From Gallionella sp. (lineage in GTDB: Bacteria > Pseudomonadota > Gammaproteobacteria > Burkholderiales > Gallionellaceae), in NCBI GenBank assembly GCA_028688275.1, contig JAQTYN010000034.1, positions 1 through 36,535 on the forward strand: DNA of 36,535 bases, written 5' to 3'. The notes under the pieces were generated by a model, which did not search any database, was not told the DNA's origin, and worked only from the letters and a program-made list of their open reading frames with translations. This document shows, piece by piece, positions 16,492 through 29,022 of this stretch (positions are counted from its first letter, which is position 1; each line of letters begins with the position of its first letter). Both the position numbers and the translations under genes were made by a program.

Positions 16492-17627
16492 GGTGTCTCT
16501 ACTTTCTCTTCGTCATCCAGCTCGCGACGACGTAAACGCGAGGGCAATAGCCCCGCTGGGCGATACAACATCATTAGAATCAAGGCGGTACCGAAAAGCA
16601 ACATACGCAAACTTTCGGGATCAATGAGCACTTTGCCGAATAGCGATTGTTGCAACGGTACCACGCTGTGACGCAACACTTCGGGCAAAATCGCCAGCAA
16701 CACCCCGCCCGCAATCACGCCTGCGATGTTGCCCATACCGCCCAACACCACCATGCACAAAATCATCACTGATTCCATCAAGCTGAAACTTTCGGGGCTG
16801 ACAAAACCTTGGAAACCCGCGAACAACGTACCCGACACCCCGCCAAACATCGCGCCCATGGCAAACGCCAACAGCTTTAAATTGCGCGTATTCAAGCCCA
16901 TTGCCGACGCAGCGATTTCGTCTTCCCGAATCGCCATCCACGCCCGCCCGATGCGCGAATGCTCCAAGCGTTGCGACACCAACACGATCACCAAGGTACA
17001 CGCAAGAAACAGGTAAAAATACAGATGCACCGAGGGCAGGGCGATGCCGAAAATTTCTTGCGTAGCGTTGAGCGACACGCCGCCGACTTGAATCGGGTCG
17101 ATGCGGCTGATGCCTTGCGGGCCGTTGGTGAAGTTAATCGGCGCGTTGAGGTTATTCATAAAGATGCGGATGATTTCACCAAAACCGAGTGTCACAATCG
17201 CGAGATAATCCCCGCGCAGTCGCAAGGTCGGCGCACCCAACAACACTCCAAAAATCCCCGCCAACACCGCACCCAGCGGCAACACAACCCAAAACGGCAA
17301 ATGCACGCCGTCAGGAAAAAGCAGCGGAAAAGCGAGAGCCAAATGCGGCGAACCCACCAAAGCGTAAGTGTAAGCCCCGACTGCGAAAAACGCGATATAG
17401 CCCAAATCTAACAAGCCTGCGTAGCCGACCACGATGTTTAGCCCCAAGGCCAACATGATGTAGAGCATGGAAAAATCTGCGATGCGCACCCAACCACGCC
17501 CCAACGCTGCATCAGTGATAAACGGCAATAACAACACGCCCAAACACATCACCCAAAACGTAACTCCCCTCGCCCACTTGTGGGTGAGGGGCAGGGGGAG
17601 AGGGAGTCTTTTAAGCCCGTTCCGCAA
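16488..17627 (-). CDS. livM: Branched-chain amino acid ABC permease LivM
   Basis: 379-aa permease with multiple membrane helices; LGLNIVVGYAGLLDLGYIAFFAVGAY and GDYLAIVTLGFGEIIRI are LivM hallmarks. The start is inferred as a TTG at 17627, with GGGAGA five bases upstream, overlapping the livH stop. Residues 8-21 (LPLPLPLTHKWARG) are encoded by an intergenic-type repeat (17566-17605), so the N-terminal extension may be a late addition. An internal Met before CLGVLLLPF is the alternative start. The final residues (RRRELDDEEKVETP) are charged and cytoplasmic. Confidence 0.9.
   Translation of the reverse strand: MRNGLKRLPLPLPLTHKWARGVTFWVMCLGVLLLPFITDAALGRGWVRIADFSMLYIMLALGLNIVVGYAGLLDLGYIAFFAVGAYTYALVGSPHLALAFPLLFPDGVHLPFWVVLPLGAVLAGIFGVLLGAPTLRLRGDYLAIVTLGFGEIIRIFMNNLNAPINFTNGPQGISRIDPIQVGGVSLNATQEIFGIALPSVHLYFYLFLACTLVIVLVSQRLEHSRIGRAWMAIREDEIAASAMGLNTRNLKLLAFAMGAMFGGVSGTLFAGFQGFVSPESFSLMESVMILCMVVLGGMGNIAGVIAGGVLLAILPEVLRHSVVPLQQSLFGKVLIDPESLRMLLFGTALILMMLYRPAGLLPSRLRRRELDDEEKVETP
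17566..17605. repeat. Inverted repeat within the livM 5' end
   Basis: cccctcgccca-cttg-tgggtgagggg (17566-17591, one mismatch) followed by a cagggggagaggg run matches the common CCCCTCACCC... intergenic repeat type. Here it is read in frame as part of livM. Confidence 0.6.
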
Positions 17628-18534
17628 GGCGTTCTCCCAATAATCCCGATGGACGGAACACTAACACGCCGATCAGCACGATAAAGGCGAATACGTCTTG
17701 GTAATTGCTGCCGAAAATGCCGTGTGTCAAGTCGCCGATATAGCCCGCGCCCAGACTTTCAATCAAGCCCAATAACAGCCCGCCGACCATCGCGCCGCGC
17801 AAGTTGCCGATACCGCCCAACACCGCAGCGGTAAAGGCCTTCAGCCCCAGCAAAAAGCCCATGTAGTAATGCGCCAAGCCGTAGTTGGCACTGACCATCA
17901 GCCCCGCCACCGCAGCCAAAGCCGAGCCCAACATAAAAGTCAGCGAAATCACGCGATTCACATCTACGCCCATGAGTTGCGCGGCGTGTTGATTTTCCGC
18001 CACAGCACGCATGGCACGACCGAGTCGCGTGCGATGCACGATGACCATCAGCCCTGCCATCATCAACAGTGCTGAACCAAAAATAATCAATTGAATGTCG
18101 TTGATAATCGCGCCGCCAAGGCTGTGCGACTGGTTAGTGAACAAGGTGGGAAAGGGCAAATATCCGCGCCCCCAAATCATCATCGCCAAGTTTTGCAATA
18201 CGATGGACACGCCAATCGCGGTAATCAGCGGGGCAAGACGTGGCGCATGACGCAAAGGACGATAGGCGACGCGTTCGATGGTATAGCCCAACGCCATGCA
18301 CGCGGCGATAGAAAATAGCACGCTAATCGGCAATGCCAGCCAAATCGGCGCGCCCCACCCCATCAGCGCGGACAAAGCAGATATTGCCGCCAATGCACCC
18401 ACCATCACCACCTCCCCGTGGGCAAAGTTAATCAAGCCCAAAATACCATAGACCATGGTATAACCCAGTGCAACCAGCGCGTAAACGCTGCCTTGCACCA
18501 GACCATTGATAATTTGTTGGAGGAAGATGTCCAT
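17611..18534 (-). CDS. livH: Branched-chain amino acid ABC permease LivH
   Basis: 307-aa permease: QQIINGLVQGSVYALVALGY, TMVYGILGLINFAHGEV and the RAVAENQHAAQLMGVDVNR cytoplasmic loop are diagnostic. It is first in the livHMGF run. No livK/livJ-like periplasmic binding protein precedes it; a 386-base gap follows toward gyrB instead. The ribosome site before the ATG at 18534 is weak. Confidence 0.95.
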   Translation of the reverse strand: MDIFLQQIINGLVQGSVYALVALGYTMVYGILGLINFAHGEVVMVGALAAISALSALMGWGAPIWLALPISVLFSIAACMALGYTIERVAYRPLRHAPRLAPLITAIGVSIVLQNLAMMIWGRGYLPFPTLFTNQSHSLGGAIINDIQLIIFGSALLMMAGLMVIVHRTRLGRAMRAVAENQHAAQLMGVDVNRVISLTFMLGSALAAVAGLMVSANYGLAHYYMGFLLGLKAFTAAVLGGIGNLRGAMVGGLLLGLIESLGAGYIGDLTHGIFGSNYQDVFAFIVLIGVLVFRPSGLLGERLAERA

Positions 18535-18920
18535 TAGCTTAGCACCTATACTACGCCATCACTGCGAGAGATAGGTTCGGTGGCGTAAGGCTTTTTCAGC
18601 CAAGCCGCTCTGGAGTAGGGCTTTAAAGATAAATGAGCAATCAATTTGTGGGGGGAGGCCAATTAAAGGGTGGATTCGGCATCCAGTCACCTTTTTGAGT
18701 TGCCTCTCAAAAATCTGTTGGTGAATTAATACGTCTTATTAGATTATCCAAGTGGTATCCATATAGGACGGATCAGCATTTAATCTAAATTTTTCGTGCA
18801 TTATCCGCTACACAAGGTAAGACGGCCGCACCATAACTCCGATATTTAATCATAAATTCAAGGGGATGCGCTACGCTGATTGCACGTAGCGCACATATAT
18901 TTTTGTTGTAGTGAACGAGT
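18535..18920. other. 386-bp gene-free gap with one hairpin
   Basis: No convincing gene on either strand between livH and gyrB. The only clear structure is a perfect 9-bp inverted repeat tgcgctacg / cgtagcgca (18867-18875, 18885-18893), followed by an AT-rich stretch on the + strand. Its T-rich side faces away from gyrB transcription, so I do not call it the gyrB terminator. The livH promoter presumably lies here but I could not pick one with confidence. Confidence 0.5.
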
Positions 18921-21347
<2,427 letters not shown>

Positions 21348-21377
21348 TAAAAATCAAACGATCAGTCCGACTCAACA

Positions 21378-22487
21378 TTAAAGCCGCATCGGCATAATGA
21401 CATAACGGAATTCTGAATCTGATGGCGTAGTCATCAACACGCTACTATTCATATCGCCAAAGGAGAATACAGCCACATCGCTGCTGATATTGCTCAGGCC
21501 ATCCATTAGGTAGTTGACGTTAAAGCCAATATCAAGCGCATTGCCTTGATAATCGGTTTCCAATTCTTCCTGCGCTTCTTCTTGTTCGCTATTGCTACTG
21601 ATAATACTGAGGTTGTTGTCAGTAAGCACAAGTCGCACTCCGCGAAATTTTTCGTTGGACAAAATGGCGACGCGCTGCAAGGCTTGCTGCAATAGAATTC
21701 TATTTAGATTCAAATGGTTAACGTGCTTAGGGATGACACGCTCATAATCGGGGAAACGCCCATCAATCACCTTGGAAACCAAAGTAATATCAGAAAAATT
21801 AAATTTGACCTGTTGCGCCGAAAACTCCAAATGCACAGGTTCATCGTTATCATTCAATAACTTATAGACTTCCAATACAGCTTTGCGTGGGACAATAATA
21901 TCCTGCTTGGGGTACTCGCCTACAATGTTGGTCGTGTTGTAGGCCAAGCGATGTCCATCAGTAGCAACAGCTTTCAATTTGTTTTGATCGACAATGAATA
22001 ACACACCATTGAGGTAATAACGTACATCCTGTTGCGCCATGGCGTACTGGACAGAATGAAGCAAAGCTTTCAATTTACCCTGACTTAAGGTGATTTTGAT
22101 GGCGTTATCCAGCGCACTGTTCAAAACTGGAAAATCTTCAGCAGGAAGCGTCTGCACACTAAAGCGGCTTTTATTGGCTTTAATCAATGCCTTATTATCA
22201 ACCAGATCAATCGAAATTTGACTCGGTTCAGGCAAAATCCGCAAAATCTCTTGGAGTTTCTTTCCTGACACCGTGATCGCGGCATCAGCCTCATCATGCG
22301 CTTCAATCGCAATGGTCGTGCTAATTTGAATTTCTAAATCGGTCGCCGTAAAGCGGATGGAATGACTATTTTTTTCAATCAACACATTTGAAAGTATCGG
22401 CAAGGTGTGCTTACGCTCCACAATACCATTCACAATTTGCAACGGTTTGAGTAAATTTTGCTTATCTGTCTTGGTTATAAACATCAT
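21378..22487 (-). CDS. dnaN: DNA polymerase III beta subunit (sliding clamp)
   Basis: 369-aa beta clamp. Three clamp domains are recognisable; family segments include KTDKQNLLKPLQIVNGIVERKH-like residues at the N-terminus, LPAEDFPVL, VRYYLNGVLF, AVATDGHRLAY and the terminal YVIMPMRL. It encircles DNA and tethers polymerase III. Two adjacent ATGs begin the gene. It lies between dnaA and gyrB, all leftward. Confidence 0.97.
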   Translation of the reverse strand: MMFITKTDKQNLLKPLQIVNGIVERKHTLPILSNVLIEKNSHSIRFTATDLEIQISTTIAIEAHDEADAAITVSGKKLQEILRILPEPSQISIDLVDNKALIKANKSRFSVQTLPAEDFPVLNSALDNAIKITLSQGKLKALLHSVQYAMAQQDVRYYLNGVLFIVDQNKLKAVATDGHRLAYNTTNIVGEYPKQDIIVPRKAVLEVYKLLNDNDEPVHLEFSAQQVKFNFSDITLVSKVIDGRFPDYERVIPKHVNHLNLNRILLQQALQRVAILSNEKFRGVRLVLTDNNLSIISSNSEQEEAQEELETDYQGNALDIGFNVNYLMDGLSNISSDVAVFSFGDMNSSVLMTTPSDSEFRYVIMPMRL

Positions 22488-22610
22488 ATAAATACCTTAA
22501 AAACGAATCGTAAAGCAGGTTGTAAGGGGTGAGCGGGCATTTCAAAGGGTGTATGGCAAACTGAGCACACAAGGAATTTCATTTCATCCAAGACACAAAA
22601 GTCATACACA

Positions 22611-23984
22611 CTATCCTTTCAGTGTTTGCAACAAAATCTTGTAATCTGAATCCACCGTGGGATCCGTAGATCTTAATTCGGTGACGGCTTTACACGCATG
22701 GATCACCGTCGAGTGATCTTTGCCACCAAACGCGTTGCCAATTTCAGGCAAACTCAAGCTGGTAATTTCTCGTGTCAGTGCCATCGCCAATTGGCGCGGA
22801 CGGGTTAAATTGCGCGTGCGTTTTTTGGAGAGCAGTTCGACCAGTTTGATACGATAATAATCCGCAACTGTCTTTTGGATATTATCGACTGAAATGACGC
22901 GGCTTTGCGCAACTAAAATATCCTTAAGGGCTTCCTTCGCCGTCTCAACACAAATTTTACGTTTGTGGAACTTCGCATAGGCTTCAACACGCTTTAACGC
23001 CCCCTCTAATTCTCGCACGTTAGAGTTAATATGCTGGGCAATAAAAAAAGCGACGGTCGCATCCAAGGTGTAACCATTGAGGGCGGCCTTTTTAAGCAAA
23101 ATAGCTACCCGCATTTCCAGCTCGGGAGGCTCAATGCCGATGGTTAGCCCCCAACCAAAGCGTGAGACCAAGCGACTTTCCAACCCTGGAATTTCTTTTG
23201 GGAAATTGTCGCTGGTTAATATCACCTGCTTATGCGCATCAATCAAATTATTGAAAGCGTAAAAAAACTCTTCCTGCGTTTTGTTTTTGCCCGCAAAGAA
23301 CTGAATATCATCAATCAGCAGTACATCCAGCGAGTGGTAATACTGCTTAAACTCTTCAAATTTATTGGTTTGATAAGCCCGCACCACGTCGCTGACATAA
23401 CGTTCCGCATGCATATAGCAAATTTTGGCATTCGGTTTATTAGCACGAATCTGATTACCAATCGCTTGAGACAAATGGGTTTTACCCAACCCCACACCGC
23501 CATAAATAAACAAGGGATTGTATGATTCACCAGGCAATTCAGCCACTTGGGTGGCGGCCGCAAAAGCAAGTTGGTTAGCTTTACCAATCACAAAATTATC
23601 AAACGTGAGAGCCGCATTGAGCTTCCCATAACTGCGAAAAGCAGTTTCAACTTTGGGCTTACTGTCCGCGGCAACAATTGGCTTTGCAAGGGGCTCAACA
23701 GCAGCAGGCGCAACGGAAGTAGCTTTTTTGGTTGCCACCTCAGCAGATTGCACTCTAAACTCGAAATTGGGCAAGGAAGGATAAACCAAGCTGGCCTGAA
23801 GTTTAATCTGAGATAAAAAACGATCTTGAACAATTTTTAACGTGAAGCTATTTGGTGCCGTTAAAACCAAAGAATTTTCTTCCTTAACCAATCTGAGTGG
23901 TTTAATCCACGAATTAAACTGTTGCGGAGGCAGGCTTTTTTCAAAAGCACTTAGGCATGAATCCCAAAGTTCAATTTCCTGCAT
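22611..23984 (-). CDS. dnaA: Chromosomal replication initiator DnaA
   Basis: 457-aa DnaA. Domain I (WDSCLSAFEKSLPPQQFNSW) is followed by a short variable linker rich in Ala/Pro/Lys. The AAA+ domain has Walker A GGVGLGKTHL and Walker B VLLIDDIQFF, with SRFGWGLTIGIEPPE as the arginine-finger region. Domain IV carries the DnaA-box binding motif GGKDHSTVIHACK. It is transcribed away from rpmH, with the candidate origin between them. Confidence 0.98.
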   Translation of the reverse strand: MQEIELWDSCLSAFEKSLPPQQFNSWIKPLRLVKEENSLVLTAPNSFTLKIVQDRFLSQIKLQASLVYPSLPNFEFRVQSAEVATKKATSVAPAAVEPLAKPIVAADSKPKVETAFRSYGKLNAALTFDNFVIGKANQLAFAAATQVAELPGESYNPLFIYGGVGLGKTHLSQAIGNQIRANKPNAKICYMHAERYVSDVVRAYQTNKFEEFKQYYHSLDVLLIDDIQFFAGKNKTQEEFFYAFNNLIDAHKQVILTSDNFPKEIPGLESRLVSRFGWGLTIGIEPPELEMRVAILLKKAALNGYTLDATVAFFIAQHINSNVRELEGALKRVEAYAKFHKRKICVETAKEALKDILVAQSRVISVDNIQKTVADYYRIKLVELLSKKRTRNLTRPRQLAMALTREITSLSLPEIGNAFGGKDHSTVIHACKAVTELRSTDPTVDSDYKILLQTLKG

Positions 23985-24220
23985 AGTTACCAGTACCCAA
24001 TAAAAACTTAAAAGAGATTGTTAAAACGAATTTGCGAGCATCTGCACGCGCCCAACCTTACTCAATGCTTTGATAGTTATAAAGACATCTTAAGGGCTAA
24101 ACGGCGCAATTCTACAGGGCATAACCAAACTTATCCACAGCATTTGCGTAAAATTGACTTGACAGCTAAGGCGTAAGGCATTGTAATGACGCGTTTTACG
24201 ACTTACCGAGGATTTTTAAA
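23985..24220. other. oriC: Candidate oriC region (dnaA-rpmH gap)
   Basis: 236-bp spacer between divergent dnaA and rpmH. It contains one perfect DnaA box, ttatccaca, at 24131-24139. I saw no other perfect box and no recognisable 13-mer array, so the functional origin may need weak boxes or may extend elsewhere. The rpmH promoter lies at its right end. Confidence 0.55.
24159..24187 (+). promoter_or_regulatory. Sigma-70 promoter for rpmH
   Basis: -35 TTGACA (24159-24164), 17-base spacer, -10 TGTAAT (24182-24187), placing the transcript start about 25-30 bases ahead of the rpmH ATG at 24221. The DnaA box at 24131-24139 lies about 20 bases upstream of the -35, so DnaA could modulate it. Confidence 0.75.
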
Positions 24221-24355
24221 ATGAAACGTACATACCAACCTTCCGTTACCAAAAGAAAACGCACGCATGGCTTCTTGGTTCGCATGAAAACACGCGGTGG
24301 TCGTGCCGTCATTGCAGCTCGCCGCGCTAAAGGCCGTGCAAGACTCGCTGTATAA
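24221..24355 (+). CDS. rpmH: 50S ribosomal protein L34
   Basis: 44-aa, highly basic L34. It starts [18 protein letters not shown] and continues through [19 protein letters not shown], the universally conserved pattern. It assembles into the large ribosomal subunit. The ATG at 24221 follows GAGGATTTTTAAA. The end overlaps the start of rnpA, as in most bacteria. Confidence 0.97.
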   Translation: MKRTYQPSVTKRKRTHGFLVRMKTRGGRAVIAARRAKGRARLAV

Positions 24356-24701
24356 AGCAACATATCGCTTCACAGCGGCGAAACGTATTCCGCGTTGCGA
24401 GGGTTTTAAGCCGACTCTAGATGCCAAAAGCCTCGCAAACCCGTATTTCAAGCTTTTTTTCGTGCCTAATCAGAAAATGATGGCACGATTGGGCATGATG
24501 ATCGGAAAACGATATTTTCCGCACGCTGTGGATCGGAACAAGCACAAACGGATGGTTCGCGATGTTTTTCGTCTTCATCCCATTGCGCAAGAGCCATTAG
24601 ATTTAGTGGTGATGGCGCGCCGTGTTGAAGTTGAAGATAGTAAAATTCGGCGTGAAGCACTTGTAAAATTATTTAGTCAATTAAAAACGCGATGCGGTTA
24701 A
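24336..24701 (+). CDS. rnpA: Ribonuclease P protein component
   Basis: About 121 aa. Protein subunit of RNase P, which matures tRNA 5' ends. The family core is visible: [37 protein letters not shown] (with the conserved RNxxKR motif) and LDLVVMARR. The start is uncertain: a GTG at 24336 gives a normal length and overlaps the rpmH end, and a GTG at 24297 is also open. No good Shine-Dalgarno distinguishes them. It overlaps yidD by 10 bases. Confidence 0.9.
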   Translation: MQDSLYKATYRFTAAKRIPRCEGFKPTLDAKSLANPYFKLFFVPNQKMMARLGMMIGKRYFPHAVDRNKHKRMVRDVFRLHPIAQEPLDLVVMARRVEVEDSKIRREALVKLFSQLKTRCG

Positions 24702-24901
24702 TTTTAATCAAGCTGATTCATGGCTATCAGTATTTTATTAGCCCACTCAGTCCACCGAGCTGTCGTTTTGTTCCCAGCTGTTCCCAATATGCAGTTGATG
24801 CTCTTACCCGCTACGGTTTCATGAAAGGTAGTTGGTTGAGTATAAAACGCATTGCCCGTTGTAATCCCTGGCATTCAGGCGGTTATGATCCAATTCCATA
24901 A
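24692..24901 (+). CDS. yidD: Membrane protein insertion efficiency factor YidD
   Basis: 69-aa YidD, a small amphipathic membrane-associated protein that helps YidC. The signature is [20 protein letters not shown] followed by [10 protein letters not shown] and [14 protein letters not shown]. It overlaps rnpA and precedes yidC by 16 bases, the usual arrangement. Confidence 0.96.
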   Translation: MRLILIKLIHGYQYFISPLSPPSCRFVPSCSQYAVDALTRYGFMKGSWLSIKRIARCNPWHSGGYDPIP

Positions 24902-24917
24902 ATAGATAAATACCCTC

Positions 24918-26543
24918 ATGGACTTTCAGCGACTCATCTTGGTTGTCACGTTTTTACTTTCACTGGGTTTAGTGTGGGAAGGCTGGCAGAAATATCAACA
25001 TCCCGAATTGGTGATTGCGCAAAACACGCCTGTTAGCAATAGCGACATCCCGACCTCGTCACTCAAGACCGCTGGTACATTAGCCGTGCCCACCGCATCG
25101 ACAGCACCTGTCGGCGGTACTGTGCTGCATGTCAAAACGGACACATTGGATGTTGAGATCAACACCTTGGGCGGTGACATTCAACGTTTGTCGCTTTTGC
25201 AACATCCAGATGGACAAGATAAAACGCAGCCCTTTACCTTGTTTAAAAAAGGCGCAGGTACGCACAACTACTCAGCACAAAGTGGTCTGCTGGGCGAAGG
25301 GATGCCAAATCACAACACCGTGTTTACGGCTGAGAAAACAGATTATGTCCTGACAGGCGACACGCAGCAGGTACGCTTGGTTGCGCCTGTGATGAATGGC
25401 GTGCAAGCCACCAAGATACTGACCTTCCACAAAGGCAGCTACTTGATTGATGTGACTTACGAGCTGCAAAATCAAGGCACAAACGCGCTCAATACCTCGG
25501 CATACTTTCAGTTGATTCGAGATGGTGAAACCCCAGCGGGTGGCACAAAAATGGTGCCCACTTACACAGGCGCGGCGGTTTATACCGACAAAGAAAAGTT
25601 CCAGAAAGTTGATTTTTCAACGATGGACAAAGGCAAAGTCGAATACCCAAAAGAGGGTACAGATGGCTGGATCGGCATGCTGCAACATTACTTTGTCGCT
25701 GCATGGTTGCCTAAAGACAAAACCCAGCACGAATTCTTTACTCGTAAGTTAGACAGCGGATTGTATTCGGTGGGCGTGGTATTGCCGATTTCACCCATCG
25801 CAGCAGGACAAAAAGGGACGGTCACCGTACCACTCTACGTCGGCCCCGCTCAATCCACGCTAGATAAAATTGCGCCAGGACTGGGTTTAACGGTGGATTA
25901 TGGCTGGCTCACCATTATCGCTGCGCCTATGTTTATGGTGATGACTTTCCTGCATGGCATCGTGCACAACTGGGGCGTTGCCATCATCTTGCTAACAGTG
26001 ATGATTAAATTGCTCTTTTTCCCGTTATCAGCCGCCAGTTATCGTTCCATGGCGAAAATGCGGGTGGTTGCGCCTAAGTTAGAAAAACTGAAACAACAAT
26101 ATGGCGATGATCGTGAAAAGCTCAATCGCGCCATGATGGATATGTACAAAACCGAGAAAATCAATCCGCTAGGGGGCTGCTTACCCATGCTGATTCAAAT
26201 TCCCGTGTTTATTGGTCTGTACTGGTCGATTCTAGAAAGCGTAGAAATGCGCTACGCACCGTTCTTTGGCTGGATTCAAGATTTGTCGAGTGCGGATCCT
26301 TACTACATTTTGCCGCTAATTATGGGCGCAAGTATGATTTTGCAAGGTCGCTTGAATCCGACTCCACCTGATCCGCTGCAAGCCAAAATGATGCAAATCA
26401 TGCCTGTGGTATTCAGTGTCGTGTTCTTCTTCTTCCCTGCAGGGCTAGTACTGTACTCGGTGGTGAATAATGCTTTGTCCATCGCGCAACAGTGGTACAT
26501 CACCCGTGGATTAGAGGCAGAAGGTCTTGCCGCAAACCACTAA
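24918..26543 (+). CDS. yidC: Membrane protein insertase YidC
   Basis: 541-aa inner-membrane insertase/chaperone. An N-terminal anchor helix ([18 protein letters not shown]) precedes the large periplasmic beta domain (about 60-330). The conserved core of five helices follows, with the amphipathic [21 protein letters not shown] segment, [23 protein letters not shown] and [21 protein letters not shown]. Normal length for a Gram-negative YidC. It overlaps the mnmE start by 17 bases. Confidence 0.97.
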   Translation: MDFQRLILVVTFLLSLGLVWEGWQKYQHPELVIAQNTPVSNSDIPTSSLKTAGTLAVPTASTAPVGGTVLHVKTDTLDVEINTLGGDIQRLSLLQHPDGQDKTQPFTLFKKGAGTHNYSAQSGLLGEGMPNHNTVFTAEKTDYVLTGDTQQVRLVAPVMNGVQATKILTFHKGSYLIDVTYELQNQGTNALNTSAYFQLIRDGETPAGGTKMVPTYTGAAVYTDKEKFQKVDFSTMDKGKVEYPKEGTDGWIGMLQHYFVAAWLPKDKTQHEFFTRKLDSGLYSVGVVLPISPIAAGQKGTVTVPLYVGPAQSTLDKIAPGLGLTVDYGWLTIIAAPMFMVMTFLHGIVHNWGVAIILLTVMIKLLFFPLSAASYRSMAKMRVVAPKLEKLKQQYGDDREKLNRAMMDMYKTEKINPLGGCLPMLIQIPVFIGLYWSILESVEMRYAPFFGWIQDLSSADPYYILPLIMGASMILQGRLNPTPPDPLQAKMMQIMPVVFSVVFFFFPAGLVLYSVVNNALSIAQQWYITRGLEAEGLAANH

Positions 26544-27861
26544 CACCATAGCAGCCATCGCCACGGCGCAAGGTCGTGGCGGTGTGGGCATTGTACGTAT
26601 TTCGGGCAGTCAATCCGCCCATATAGCCCAGCAACTGCTGGGACTATGCCCCAAACCCCGCCACGCACATTACTGCGACTTCAATGACGAAACTGGACAG
26701 CCGATAGATCAAGGTATCGCGCTGTTTTTTGTTGCCCCGCATTCCTACACTGGCGAAGATGTACTCGAACTGCAAGGTCATGGCGGCACAGCGGTGTTGC
26801 AACTGTTGCTACAACGCTGCTTGGCTTTGGGCGCACGACTGGCGCAAGCGGGCGAATTTACCCAACGCGCCTATCTCAACAACAAAATCGACTTAGCCCA
26901 AGCCGAAGGCGTGGCGGATCTTATCGCTGCCACGACCACCGAAGCGGCGCGCAGTGCCATGCGATCCTTGCATGGGGATTTCTCGGCTGCTGTACGCAGT
27001 TTGGTCGATGGCTTGATTAACTTACGGATGTTGATTGAAGCGATGCTGGATTTTCCTGAAGAGGAAATTGACAGCCTTGATGTCAGCCGCCGTGACCGCC
27101 AATTGCAAGCCATCCAAACGCAATTACAACACACGTTGGACACCGCCAAACAAGGCAGTTTACTGCGTGAAGGCGCGCAAATTGCGCTGGTGGGACAACC
27201 GAATGTAGGTAAATCCAGCTTGTTAAATCGCTTGGCGGGGGAAGAGGTCGCGCTGGTCAGCGACATCGCAGGCACGACGCGCGACGTGATTCGCCAGATG
27301 ATCCAAATTTGCGGTGTGCCGCTGCATATTTTGGATACGGCGGGACTGCGTGAATCGCAAGATGTAGTGGAAAACCTTGGCATCGCCCGCACCCATCAAA
27401 CCCTGCAACGTGCAGATTTGATTTTATGGCTGCGAGAAGCCAGCACAGGCATCACCGCTGAAGACGAAGCCATACTCGCCACCCTCCCCGCCCACATCCC
27501 GCATCTGGTGGTATTAAACAAAGCAGATTTGGTGACCGATACGCCCGAAGTTAGCGCACAACACGGCATCTATGTTTCCGCCAAAACAGGGTTGGGTATC
27601 GACACCCTGCGCGAAAAATTGCTGGAATTGATCGGCTACCGCCATCAAGAAAGTGGCATTTTTATGGCGCGAGAACGGCATTTGATAGCCCTCCACCTCG
27701 CCCAAACTCACCTCACCCAAGCGAGCGCAATGCTCCTCTACCCCGAACTCTTCGCCGAGGAACTCCGCCTCGCGCAGCACGCCCTCAATAGCATCACAGG
27801 CGAATTCACCGCCGATGATTTGCTAGGCGAGATTTTTAGTCGGTTTTGTATAGGAAAATGA
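26527..27861 (+). CDS. mnmE: tRNA uridine-5-carboxymethylaminomethyl GTPase MnmE
   Basis: 444-aa GTPase that works with MnmG to modify U34 of tRNAs. The N-terminal folate-binding domain has [21 protein letters not shown] and [20 protein letters not shown]. The G domain has [24 protein letters not shown] and NKAD. The C-terminal active Cys is in FCIGK. The start is a TTG at 26527 inside the end of yidC; no ATG is available that keeps the conserved N-terminus. mnmG is not downstream. Confidence 0.95.
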   Translation: MPQTTNTIAAIATAQGRGGVGIVRISGSQSAHIAQQLLGLCPKPRHAHYCDFNDETGQPIDQGIALFFVAPHSYTGEDVLELQGHGGTAVLQLLLQRCLALGARLAQAGEFTQRAYLNNKIDLAQAEGVADLIAATTTEAARSAMRSLHGDFSAAVRSLVDGLINLRMLIEAMLDFPEEEIDSLDVSRRDRQLQAIQTQLQHTLDTAKQGSLLREGAQIALVGQPNVGKSSLLNRLAGEEVALVSDIAGTTRDVIRQMIQICGVPLHILDTAGLRESQDVVENLGIARTHQTLQRADLILWLREASTGITAEDEAILATLPAHIPHLVVLNKADLVTDTPEVSAQHGIYVSAKTGLGIDTLREKLLELIGYRHQESGIFMARERHLIALHLAQTHLTQASAMLLYPELFAEELRLAQHALNSITGEFTADDLLGEIFSRFCIGK

Positions 27862-27862
27862 G

Positions 27863-28843
27863 GTGAATACGGTAATTGCGTGGTTGATGCAGTACCCCAT
27901 GACTCTTACCATAGAATTATTGCTTGTTCATATTATGGCGGGTTTATATCTCAGAATTTGGTTTAAGCCCACAAAGAAAAAAGGAACGGGCAAACGTAAA
28001 TCCGTTACCGCTCCCTTAGGTGTAAAGCAGTCCTCATCAAATCCTGTGTCATGGATTTTTGTTGGAATCGTCCTGTGTTTTCTTATTGTGGGGAGTGCAG
28101 TTTTCTATTTGATTGCCACCAAATCACCAATAGAAGGACAGAGGGTTGACACAGAACGAATCGAAATGAGAATCAAAGTCGATCTCAAAAATCTAGTAAC
28201 CGAATTAAGCCAGCAAAAAGAAACAAGATATTTCAACATCTCGCCAGCTCCAAATCATCAGATGGTTAGAGAAATTAAAGGAGACTATTTCTATGTGGAC
28301 TTGCTTGATCCGATTACTAAACAAACGATTCTATTCCCTGCAGGGGAATATACTTTTAACGGCTCGAACAAAAACTTTATTCAAGCACTCAGTCGATTTC
28401 AGAATGAAGTAATGAACTTGGCGATGCAAGGGGGTGCCAGAATTTTCATACGGGGAAAAGCCGACAAGCCAACTTTCTCACCATTGACATACAGCGATCA
28501 AGCTTGCGGAGCAGAATCACTTTCCAAAATTTGGTACTACCCTAAAGCGGAAAACAGTGAGTACTACTATAAGAATCAATTCACTAGAAAATACCTTCCT
28601 ACCGCGTATAGCAATTCAAATTCAACTGCTTTTTGGTCTGAAATTGTAGAATTCCTTCATATTGCAAAAAAATACGACAACACAGATTTGCCTGAACTTC
28701 GTAGTAGATTTATCCAATGCCAATATAAAAAACTATTTCCAAATGTTCAGACATATCTTCTGGAAGGAAATGTTGCCGATGAAGTTGACGATAAACTGAG
28801 AAACGCAACCTTGATTTTGTTTATCCCCAATAGCGAACCATAG
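27863..28843 (+). CDS. Membrane-anchored hypothetical protein
   Basis: I do not recognise the family. 326 aa with two predicted membrane helices: residues ~12-32 (TLTIELLLVHIMAGLYLRIW) and ~64-86 (WIFVGIVLCFLIVGSAVFYLI), separated by a basic linker KPTKKKGTGKRKS. The rest (~90-326) is a soluble domain, topologically likely periplasmic, with IQALSRFQNEVMNLA and GGARIFIRGKAD, loosely reminiscent of peptidoglycan-associated domains but too weak to assign. It starts with a GTG only 1 base after the mnmE stop (tgaGGTGaa), so it may be translated from the mnmE message. More AT-rich than mnmE, suggesting acquired DNA. Confidence 0.7.
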   Translation: MNTVIAWLMQYPMTLTIELLLVHIMAGLYLRIWFKPTKKKGTGKRKSVTAPLGVKQSSSNPVSWIFVGIVLCFLIVGSAVFYLIATKSPIEGQRVDTERIEMRIKVDLKNLVTELSQQKETRYFNISPAPNHQMVREIKGDYFYVDLLDPITKQTILFPAGEYTFNGSNKNFIQALSRFQNEVMNLAMQGGARIFIRGKADKPTFSPLTYSDQACGAESLSKIWYYPKAENSEYYYKNQFTRKYLPTAYSNSNSTAFWSEIVEFLHIAKKYDNTDLPELRSRFIQCQYKKLFPNVQTYLLEGNVADEVDDKLRNATLILFIPNSEP

Positions 28844-29022
28844 CAAGATTGCCGCAATGCAGGTTGATCAGAGTGTCGTCGGGCCATCCGACATTAGAGA
28901 TGTCATCACAGCTTTACGCTTCCAATCAGTAAACATGACCTTGATATTTTTCTGGGTTTAGCGCACGATGCGTTCGGAAAATTTTCCAATATATGGATAC
29001 AAATCTAAAAAAGGGGTGGGAA

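Noticed and set aside
18867..18893. Hairpin downstream of gyrB as its terminator
   Set aside because: The T-rich side follows on the + strand, not in the direction of gyrB transcription.
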